Of a stretch of DNA of 5,156 nucleotides, positions 1 through 5,156 are shown in pieces. Position 1 is the stretch's first letter, and every line of letters begins with the position of its first letter. The notes under the pieces are model-generated. The model saw only the letters and a program-made list of their open reading frames with translations, did not search any database and was not told the DNA's origin. Source of the stretch: Methanobacteriota archaeon (GTDB lineage: Archaea; Halobacteriota; Bog-38; Methanoflorentales; Methanoflorentaceae); contig JAJRBK010000239.1 of the NCBI GenBank assembly GCA_028679495.1, forward strand, positions 1-5,156, given 5' to 3'. The translations under genes were made by a program, and so were the position numbers.

Positions 1-1255
1 AGTGCTGATTCTTGGCCAGGAGTTTGAGGAGAGGATTGACCCCATTCGACAGCGACTTGGAGGGATCGCACATTATATCGTTCTGGGGGATACCCCGGCG
101 GAAAGAAAGTGGAACTACAAAGCGCTTGTGGAAAAGGGCAGCCCTGACGCGCCTTCTTTTTCAGGAGACGACCGCGATGCGGCTGTGGTCTTGTTTACTT
201 CAGGGACCGCAGCGTTTCCAAAGGCCGTGGTGCTCACCCACCATAACCTTGTGACCGCGGGCATGATCTGGGCGGCAGATATGGATATTCGTCATGGTGA
301 CAATTGCCTTGTGGTCACTCCTTTTTACCATATCGGTGCTGTCGGATATCATTTGGCTCATGCTTTGCACGGATCTTGCACGACGTGTTTTCCTCAGCCC
401 GCCTGGGATCCGGAACTATTCCTCCAGATCGTCGAAAGGGAAAGGAACACGTACCTCTACATTACCCCTGGAATGTACAGACAGGTTTTCTCAGTGCCTG
501 ATTTCTCCAAATACGACCTACGCTCTTGGCGAACCTGCATCACGGGTTCAGAGCCAGTCCCCCGGGCCACGGTAGAAGAGATGGCGGAGCACCTTCCCCA
601 CGGGACGATCTACAATGCCTATGGCCTGACTGAAGCCTCAGGGCCCACGGTCTCTGTTTCCAAAGGGAAGATGGCTCTGGAAAAGGCTCCTTCCGTGGGA
701 CGACCCTTCGTGAACACGGACATCCGCATTGTGACTGAAGCGGGCGAAGAATGCCAAAAAGGAGAGGTCGGTGAGATTGTCGTAAGGGGAGACCAGGTCA
801 TGCGGGAATACCTCAATGACCCTAAGACGACCGGCGACACTCTAAAGGACGGCTGGCTTTACACGGGTGACCTTGGGCAGGTCGACGAGGATGGATTTCT
901 TTATGTCGTTGATCGCAAGAAGGACATTATCATCAGTGGTGGAGAAAACATCTCATCCGTAGAGGTGGAATCCACCCTGTATAAGCATGAGAAGATCATG
1001 GAGGCCGCTGTCATTGGCATTCCTGATAAGAAATTCGGTGAAGCGGTATGTGCCGTTGTGGTTCCGCGACGGGGGGTGACTCTCACGGAAGAAGAGGTAG
1101 CTGATTATTGTAAGCAAAAGCTCGCAAGTTACAAGAAGCCCAGGAAGGTCATTTTCGCGGATGCCCTTCCCAGGAATCCTTCCGGCAAGGTGCTCAAGCG
1201 AGAGCTGAGAAAGACCTATGCCGGGACCGATAAAAAGGTCTTTACCGGTCTCTAG
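1..1255 (+). CDS. AMP-forming acyl/aryl-CoA synthetase (acid-CoA ligase), 5'-truncated
   Basis: C-terminal part of an ANL-superfamily ligase, which activates a carboxylic acid with ATP to an acyl-adenylate and then transfers it to CoA in the cytoplasm. The frame is open to the left edge; the GTG at 2 is internal, and about 100 N-terminal residues are probably missing compared with the usual ~510-550. Visible core motifs, numbered from base 2: the phosphate-binding loop TSGTAAFPKA (66-75), YGLTE (207-211), GWLYTGDLG with the ribose-binding Asp290, the hinge DRKKD (304-308) followed by SGGENISSVEVE, and PSGKVLKRE with the adenylation Lys396. The phosphate loop departs from the common TSGTTGxPKG. 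The frame ends in TAG at 1253. Substrate class cannot be read from sequence; the downstream molybdenum hydroxylase genes suggest an aromatic or other acid handled as a CoA thioester. Family certain; substrate unknown. Confidence 0.95.
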   Translation, partial: VLILGQEFEERIDPIRQRLGGIAHYIVLGDTPAERKWNYKALVEKGSPDAPSFSGDDRDAAVVLFTSGTAAFPKAVVLTHHNLVTAGMIWAADMDIRHGDNCLVVTPFYHIGAVGYHLAHALHGSCTTCFPQPAWDPELFLQIVERERNTYLYITPGMYRQVFSVPDFSKYDLRSWRTCITGSEPVPRATVEEMAEHLPHGTIYNAYGLTEASGPTVSVSKGKMALEKAPSVGRPFVNTDIRIVTEAGEECQKGEVGEIVVRGDQVMREYLNDPKTTGDTLKDGWLYTGDLGQVDEDGFLYVVDRKKDIIISGGENISSVEVESTLYKHEKIMEAAVIGIPDKKFGEAVCAVVVPRRGVTLTEEEVADYCKQKLASYKKPRKVIFADALPRNPSGKVLKRELRKTYAGTDKKVFTGL

Positions 1256-1260
1256 AGGAG
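1254..1260 (+). promoter_or_regulatory. Ribosome binding site of the 22-codon frame
   Basis: AGAGGAG overlaps the stop codon of the ligase gene and lies 7 bases before the ATG at 1268. It is as strong as the sites of the intact genes here, which shows that a translated gene once began, or still begins, at 1268. Confidence 0.6.
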
Positions 1261-1267
1261 TTCACGG

Positions 1268-1336
1268 ATGGACAGCCTGAGAAAGCATTTTGAACCCCAA
1301 TCCACTGCTCCGGCCGGAGTCTCCGGGCATCCATAA
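1268..1336 (+). pseudogene. 22-codon frame, probable remnant of an NDP-forming acyl-CoA synthetase start
   Basis: A 22-residue frame begins MDSLRKHFEPQS and ends AGVSGHP before TAA at 1334. From family knowledge, NDP (ADP)-forming acyl-CoA synthetases start with a CoA-binding domain of the pattern MDSLxxLFxPxSVAVIGASxxP. This peptide matches at Leu, Phe, Pro, Ser, Ala, Gly, Ser and Pro with exact spacing. The glycine-rich Rossmann start that should follow is absent: the next 33 bases lead directly to the FAD-subunit gene. The strong Shine-Dalgarno site and the position after another CoA ligase support a real gene that lost nearly all its body. Alternatives are a short translated leader or a chance resemblance over a very short peptide. 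Confidence 0.45.
1308..1326 (+). repeat. GC-rich overlapping palindromes in the intergenic gap
   Basis: CTCCGGCCGGAG (1308-1319) is a perfect 12-base palindrome. Its right half also pairs with the next bases: CCGGA (1314-1318), loop GTC, TCCGG (1322-1326). The two pairings are mutually exclusive. No T-run follows, so it is not a classical terminator. It could be an mRNA structure between the ligase and the hydroxylase genes, or simply composition. Confidence 0.4.
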
Positions 1337-1358
1337 AAGATGATAACCCCATGGAGTT

Positions 1359-1364
1359 GAGGAG
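1359..1364 (+). promoter_or_regulatory. Ribosome binding site of the FAD-subunit gene
   Basis: GAGGAG lies 5 bases upstream of ATG 1370. It fixes that start, which also gives the normal family N-terminus. Confidence 0.75.
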
Positions 1365-1369
1365 TCCTT

Positions 1370-2224
1370 ATGAAAAGATTTGACTATTACCAGCCACAGA
1401 GTCTGAAAGAAGCGTACAGCTTGATGGAGAAGGCCGCCGGTAGCGCCAAATTCATTGCGGGAGGAACGGATATTCTCTGGCGTATCAAGCAGAAAGCGGT
1501 TGAACCTGACGCGTTGATTTCCCTGAGAGGAATAGAGGGTCTGAAGGGAATCCACGATAATGGAGGGTTATCCTTGGGCGGGATGACTCTGTTCAGGGAT
1601 GTGGAAAGGCATTCAGGCATTGCCCGGGACTATCCGGCCTTGATGCAGGCCGCCTCAATGTTAGCGAACCCTCAGATTAGAAACATGGCAACGATCGGCG
1701 GAAATCTATGCAATGCTGCGCCCTCCGCGGATGCAGCGCCACCCCTCTTGGTTGTGGATGCGGTTCTGGTTCTTGAAGGGCCGGGCGGACGGCGGGAGGT
1801 GTCCATAGAGCACTTTTTCAAGGGGCCAGGACAGACTGCGATGGACAAAACAGAAGTATTAACTCAAATCAAAATACCCATGGTGGAACCCCATGCGGGT
1901 TCCGCATTTCTCAAGGTGGGGCGATTGAAGCAGGATATCGCTGTGGTCAACGCGGCGGCGCTGGTAGTGATGAAAGGCAACCTTTGCACCAAATGCCGCC
2001 TGGCCCTTGGGGCGGTCGCGCCGGTGCCGCTGCGCCTGAAGTCCGTGGAAAAGGCCGTTGAAGGCCAAGAGATCGGACCGGCTCTTCTGGAGCGGGCGGG
2101 CGAAATGGCGGCAAAAGAGGTAAAGCCCATATCGGATGTGCGGTCCACGGAGGAGTACCGGAGGGCGATGTCGAGGGTCCTGGCGAAAGAAGCGATCAAG
2201 AGGGCTGTGATGAGTGCGCGGTAG
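1370..2224 (+). CDS. Molybdenum hydroxylase FAD-binding subunit (CoxM/HcrB-like)
   Basis: Medium subunit of a xanthine dehydrogenase-family enzyme, 284 residues, the usual length for CoxM-type subunits (~280-290). It carries FAD and exchanges electrons with the [2Fe-2S] subunit and an external carrier; no signal peptide is visible. The N-terminal FAD domain shows both signature loops: AGGTDIL (residues 30-36) and TIGGNLCNAAPSAD (108-121), the latter preceded by ANPQIRNMA. The C-terminal domain (about 178-280) begins SAFLKVGRLKQDIAVVNAA, typical of the CO-dehydrogenase flavoprotein C-terminal fold. True 4-hydroxybenzoyl-CoA reductase beta subunits have about 40 extra residues with four cysteines binding a [4Fe-4S] cluster; that insertion is absent. 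The only cysteines are in NLCN and a CTKC pair (206-209). Second of the apparent operon, 71 bases before the Fe-S subunit start. Confidence 0.95.
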   Translation: MKRFDYYQPQSLKEAYSLMEKAAGSAKFIAGGTDILWRIKQKAVEPDALISLRGIEGLKGIHDNGGLSLGGMTLFRDVERHSGIARDYPALMQAASMLANPQIRNMATIGGNLCNAAPSADAAPPLLVVDAVLVLEGPGGRREVSIEHFFKGPGQTAMDKTEVLTQIKIPMVEPHAGSAFLKVGRLKQDIAVVNAAALVVMKGNLCTKCRLALGAVAPVPLRLKSVEKAVEGQEIGPALLERAGEMAAKEVKPISDVRSTEEYRRAMSRVLAKEAIKRAVMSAR

Positions 2225-2282
2225 CCATGGATCAAAGGGAGATCCTCGCGGAAAAAAGCGCATCACGGATTTCGTACGACAT

Positions 2283-2288
2283 GGGAGG
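2283..2288 (+). promoter_or_regulatory. Ribosome binding site deciding the Fe-S subunit start
   Basis: GGGAGG lies 7 bases before ATG 2296, with a further GAGGG just beside the start. The longer in-frame alternatives at 2227 and 2281 have no comparable site, so 2296 is preferred. Confidence 0.7.
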
Positions 2289-2295
2289 AAGAGGG

Positions 2296-2763
2296 ATGAA
2301 AAAAACGATAGCGTTCAATTTAAACGGAGACAACGTCTCTGCGGATGTGGAATCCCACAAAATGCTGTTGTCCGTGCTGAGGGAGACCTTTCAGCTGACC
2401 GGCACCAAGGAAGGATGTGGGCATGGGGAATGCGGCGCATGCACGGTGCTGGTGGACGGGTTCGCGGTCAATGCTTGCCTCTACCCTGCTTTCGAAGTGG
2501 CTGGGAAATCGGTCACCACCATTGAGGGCCTGGTGGCTGAGGGAAACATCCTCCATCCGATCCAAGAGGCTTTCATCAAGAAAGGAGCTATCCAGTGCGG
2601 GTTTTGCTCCCCGGGAATGATTATGTCCGCAAAAGCGCTGCTGGATGAAAATCCTCATCCCAGCGATGACGACATTAAAAGGGGAATATCGGGTAACCTC
2701 TGCCGCTGCACCGGCTACGTTCAGATTTTTGACGCCATCAAAGAGTCTGCTAAGCCTCTGTGA
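2296..2763 (+). CDS. Molybdenum hydroxylase [2Fe-2S] subunit (CoxS/HcrC-like)
   Basis: Small subunit of the same enzyme, 155 residues from ATG 2296, matching the family length (~150-165). It relays electrons between the Mo site and FAD through two [2Fe-2S] clusters. The N-terminal plant-ferredoxin-like domain holds CGHGECGAC plus a downstream Cys (Cys41, 46, 49, 61). The C-terminal helical domain holds the second set QCGFCSPG (Cys101, 104) and LCRCTGY (Cys136, 138), so all eight ligands are present. Gln100 just before Cys101 is the residue that contacts the molybdopterin dinucleotide in family structures. The frame could be extended to ATG 2227 (23 extra residues, no good ribosome site), but the residues before Met1 do not resemble the family. 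Cytoplasmic; no signal peptide. Confidence 0.96.
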   Translation: MKKTIAFNLNGDNVSADVESHKMLLSVLRETFQLTGTKEGCGHGECGACTVLVDGFAVNACLYPAFEVAGKSVTTIEGLVAEGNILHPIQEAFIKKGAIQCGFCSPGMIMSAKALLDENPHPSDDDIKRGISGNLCRCTGYVQIFDAIKESAKPL

Positions 2764-2807
2764 GGTGCATAGGGAATCGACGTTCAACAGGATGAAGGAA
2801 AAGTCCT

Positions 2808-2828
2808 TTGACCGAGTGTCCCGGTCAA
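2808..2828 (+). repeat. Perfect 7-bp inverted repeat upstream of the Mo-subunit gene
   Basis: TTGACCG and CGGTCAA form perfect arms around a 7-base spacer (AGTGTCC), 23 bases before ATG 2852. Without a T-run after it, it is not an intrinsic terminator. It could be an mRNA stem-loop placed just upstream of the ribosome binding site, for instance tuning translation or processing before the large subunit, or a dimeric regulator site. The left arm also resembles a -35 box, but no good -10 box follows at normal spacing. Confidence 0.4.
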
Positions 2829-2840
2829 GAGCTGAATAAC

Positions 2841-2844
2841 AGGA
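2841..2844 (+). promoter_or_regulatory. Ribosome binding site of the Mo-subunit gene
   Basis: AGGA lies 7 bases before ATG 2852. A G-run at 2854-2858 could instead serve the in-frame ATG at 2864, so the exact start is uncertain by four codons. Confidence 0.5.
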
Positions 2845-2851
2845 ACGATCA

Positions 2852-5156
2852 ATGGGGGATCAAATGACAGAGCTAAGATTTGTAGGCAAGGAAGTTCCCA
2901 GGCCGGACGCGGCTGACAAGGCCGCTGGAAAGGCACTTTTTATCCATGACATTGTTAGGCCCGGGATGCTTTATGGAAAAATCAAATTCAGCGAATACGC
3001 ACATGCTCGAATCAAGCACATTGACACGTCCAAGGCGGAGAAACTTCCCGGGGTTCGCGCTGTGATCACCGGATACAACACGCCTGAGATACGGATAGGA
3101 TTTATCAAAGACAACTTCGCTTTGAAAAAGGACAAGGTGAGGCAGTTCCGTGACGAGGTGGCGGCAGTTGCCGCTATTGATCCGGACACTGCCGAGGAAG
3201 CCGTGGATCTCATCCAAGTCGAGTATGAGGAGATCCCAGGCGTATTTACCCCTGAGGAGGCTCTCAAGGAAGGAGCCCCTATCGTCCACGAGCTGGATCT
3301 GAAGGGTAAGCCCAAAAAGGACAATATCGTTCCTGTGCCCTGGAAATTCGTGACAGGGGATGTTGAAAAAGCCAAGCAGGCCTCCGCCTACGTGGTGGAG
3401 GATGACTATGAAACGCCTCTCGTATCGCAGGTCTGCATGGGAACAGCCGGGTGCATCGCCGAATTTGATCTTCAGAACAATCTGATCATGCACGCGAAGA
3501 CCCAGATCCCGTATTTGGCACAAAACGATTTCAACAGGGCCCTCGAGATCCTGGGATTCAAAGGCAAGAACACGAGAGTCCTGGTTCCCTACCTGGGAGG
3601 GGGTTTTGGTTCGGGACTCGACACCCATGCCTATGAATACATTGCTATTCTACTGGCCTGGAAGACCCGGAAGCCGGTCAAGGTCCTTTTGACCAGGGCA
3701 GAGGAGTTCCTGGCTCTGTCTCCGAGGCAATCCTCGAAAATGCATGTTCTCCAGGGGTGCGACAAAAGCGGTCGCCTCACCTTCAGGGAAGTCAAAATGC
3801 TGTTGGACAATGGGGCTTACACTTCCTGGGGGGCCACCACACCCAGCGTGATGGTGATGCCGATTTCCTCGCTCTACAAGGTCCCCAATTTTCTCTATGA
3901 GACGAAAATCGTTTACACGAACAACACCTATTGCCAGGCGATGAGAGGGTATGGGAACCCCCAGGCCACCTGGGGTATTGAGAACAGCATGGACCAGTTG
4001 GCTGAGGCGGCCGGTATCGATCCTTATGAATTCAGAATTATCAACTGCAATGAGCCAGGCGAAGTCACCCCCATGGATTACAAAATTTCGACGTGCGGTC
4101 TCAAAGAGTGCATGACCACCGTCGCGGAAAAACTCGGCTGGAAGGAAAAACGGGGGAAGCAGAGAAACCAGGCGCGCGGCGTCGGGATGGCCTCCTTGAT
4201 TCACCCCGGGGGAGGATGCAGGGTATATCGCTCTGACGGTACGGGGATTGTTTTAAAACTGGATGATTTCGGCAACGCTTCCATTGCTATCGGCGGCGTA
4301 GAAATGGGACAAGGCTATTATGCAGCGATCGTCACAACGACTGCGGAGGCCTTGGGGGTAACCCCGGACAAGGTCCAAGTGGTTTCAGGGGATACGGCCA
4401 CCTGCCCTTGGGACGTAGGAACTCACGCGAGCCGTGGCGCCTTCACGGCGTGCAACGCGGCCATCATGGCCGTGGATAAGGCACGGGATAAAATATTTGA
4501 GGTGGCCGCAAAGCAATTCATGCCCAGGGTCTATTCCTCTCTGAAAGGGAGGAAAAAGAAGGATCCGAACTTTGTGATTCCCGAGCTGGATTGGGAGGGA
4601 GTTCGCAATCCGTCGGAATTCGATCTCAAGGATAATTTCGTGTTCCTGAAAGAAGAGCCCCAGAATCCGTTGCTTCGCATCAACCTGGGAGAGCTGTTGA
4701 GAAGTGAGCATTTCAAAGACCAGGGCAACATGATCGTGACGGAGGCTTTCTACGATCCTCAAAATCAAATGCTTGATCCAAAAACCGGCAAAGGCAACCT
4801 CTCTTCGACCTACGCTTATGGAACGCAAGGCGCAGAGGTGGAAGTGGATCTGGAGACCGGCAAGGTCAAGGTGCTTAACATTGTTGCTTCTCATGATGTT
4901 GGGAAGATACTCAACAAGCTGACCCTATATGGACAGATGTACGGCAGTGTCGTGATTGGTCTCGGATATGCTTTGTCCGAAGAAATCAAGCTCGACAAAG
5001 GCAAAAATTTGAATCCAAACTTTTTGGACTACAAGATTTTCTCGGCCGTGGATGTGGATTTCCCAATTCTTGTCGATTGCATTGAAACCGATGATAAGTT
5101 AGGCCCTTTCGGCGCCAAGGGGATAGGGGAACCCGGATTGGTGCCTACGGCCCCGG
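2852..5156 (+). CDS. Molybdopterin-binding catalytic subunit (HcrA/CoxL/xanthine dehydrogenase family), 3'-truncated
   Basis: Large subunit binding the molybdopterin cofactor and the substrate; 768 codons are open to the right edge, and probably only a few dozen are missing. The N-terminal hammerhead domain starts FVGKEVPRPDAADKAAGKA and includes DEVAAVAA and VEYEEIPGVFTPEEAL, close to 4-hydroxybenzoyl-CoA reductase alpha subunits by recollection. Mo-domain motifs, numbered from ATG 2852: GGGFGSG (249-255), AMRGYGNPQ (363-371), EMGQGYY (484-490), SGDTATCPWDVGTHASRGA, SHDVGKIL (680-687) and FGAKGIGEPG (753-762), where Glu760 is the expected catalytic base. The Cys of form I CO dehydrogenase (AYRCSFR) is absent, so it is not CoxL proper. 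Residues about 562-590 (basic KGRKKKD stretch) look like an insertion. ATG 2864 is an alternative start. Substrate probably an acyl- or aryl-CoA, inferred from the ligase upstream; not proven. Confidence 0.95.
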   Translation, partial: MGDQMTELRFVGKEVPRPDAADKAAGKALFIHDIVRPGMLYGKIKFSEYAHARIKHIDTSKAEKLPGVRAVITGYNTPEIRIGFIKDNFALKKDKVRQFRDEVAAVAAIDPDTAEEAVDLIQVEYEEIPGVFTPEEALKEGAPIVHELDLKGKPKKDNIVPVPWKFVTGDVEKAKQASAYVVEDDYETPLVSQVCMGTAGCIAEFDLQNNLIMHAKTQIPYLAQNDFNRALEILGFKGKNTRVLVPYLGGGFGSGLDTHAYEYIAILLAWKTRKPVKVLLTRAEEFLALSPRQSSKMHVLQGCDKSGRLTFREVKMLLDNGAYTSWGATTPSVMVMPISSLYKVPNFLYETKIVYTNNTYCQAMRGYGNPQATWGIENSMDQLAEAAGIDPYEFRIINCNEPGEVTPMDYKISTCGLKECMTTVAEKLGWKEKRGKQRNQARGVGMASLIHPGGGCRVYRSDGTGIVLKLDDFGNASIAIGGVEMGQGYYAAIVTTTAEALGVTPDKVQVVSGDTATCPWDVGTHASRGAFTACNAAIMAVDKARDKIFEVAAKQFMPRVYSSLKGRKKKDPNFVIPELDWEGVRNPSEFDLKDNFVFLKEEPQNPLLRINLGELLRSEHFKDQGNMIVTEAFYDPQNQMLDPKTGKGNLSSTYAYGTQGAEVEVDLETGKVKVLNIVASHDVGKILNKLTLYGQMYGSVVIGLGYALSEEIKLDKGKNLNPNFLDYKIFSAVDVDFPILVDCIETDDKLGPFGAKGIGEPGLVPTAP

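Noticed and set aside
12..575. Other plus-strand frames inside the ligase gene (12-254, 294-575, 304-501)
   Set aside because: They are out-of-frame shadows of the ligase coding sequence without ribosome sites or recognisable products.
1859..2266. Minus-strand frames of 123-135 codons opposite the FAD-subunit gene
   Set aside because: They overlap a clearly real gene and give low-complexity, His/Arg-rich translations with no family signature.
2808..2828. Rho-independent terminator between the Fe-S and Mo subunits
   Set aside because: The stem is short and is followed by AGAGCTGAATAAC rather than a T-run; a terminator inside an obligate enzyme operon would also be unexpected.
2808..2838. TTGACC as the -35 box of an internal promoter
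   Set aside because: No convincing -10 hexamer occurs at 16-18 bases; the best candidate (TGAATA) needs a 19-base spacer and matches poorly.
2792..2839. 15-codon ATG-to-TAA frame in the gap before the large subunit
   Set aside because: The only purine-rich site sits one base from the ATG, the peptide is unremarkable and it is easily expected by chance.
2873..4894. Long minus-strand open frames (2873-3628, 3650-4204, 4385-4894)
   Set aside because: They lie wholly opposite the large-subunit gene, which has strong family motifs throughout. Their translations show no recognisable domain, and antisense openness is expected from its codon use.
2852..5156. Identification as form I CO dehydrogenase CoxL
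   Set aside because: The diagnostic AYRCSFR loop with its catalytic Cys is replaced by AMRGYGNPQ.

Overview
The window is a run of plus-strand genes from a bacterial catabolic locus, cut at both ends. Base composition is moderately GC-rich and coding density is high. The gene families and their combination (an acid-CoA ligase followed by a three-subunit molybdenum hydroxylase resembling 4-hydroxybenzoyl-CoA reductase) suggest an anaerobic or facultative degrader of aromatic or other carboxylic acids, for example a sulfate-reducing or syntrophic Desulfobacterota-type organism. That taxonomic guess is inference; there is no RNA gene or taxonomic marker here.

Layout. Positions 1-1255 hold the C-terminal ~417 residues of an AMP-forming acyl/aryl-CoA synthetase whose N-terminus lies upstream. 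Positions 1256-1369 are an intergenic stretch with a strong ribosome binding site and a 22-codon reading frame. That frame looks like the first residues of a different kind of CoA ligase (NDP-forming acyl-CoA synthetase) and is probably a gene remnant. It also contains a GC-rich palindromic patch. Positions 1370-2224 encode the FAD subunit, 2296-2763 the two-[2Fe-2S] subunit, and 2852-5156 the molybdopterin-binding catalytic subunit (768 codons, running off the right edge) of a xanthine dehydrogenase/4-hydroxybenzoyl-CoA reductase family enzyme. The subunit order FAD, Fe-S, Mo is that of coxMSL-type operons.

How the genes may work together. The ligase would activate a carboxylic acid to its CoA thioester. 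The molybdenum enzyme would then hydroxylate, or reductively dehydroxylate, that thioester or a related intermediate. Electrons would pass between the Mo cofactor, two [2Fe-2S] clusters and FAD. All conserved cofactor motifs I looked for are present in the three subunits, including the putative catalytic Glu of the large subunit. The FAD subunit lacks the extra cysteine-rich [4Fe-4S] insertion that marks true 4-hydroxybenzoyl-CoA reductases, so a dehydrogenase/hydroxylase direction is as likely as a reductive one. The substrate is not identifiable from sequence alone.

No tRNA, rRNA, CRISPR, insertion sequence, convincing promoter or rho-independent terminator was seen. The gaps between genes (114, 71 and 88 bases) carry ribosome binding sites and two inverted-repeat structures. 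The whole stretch looks like one transcription unit.
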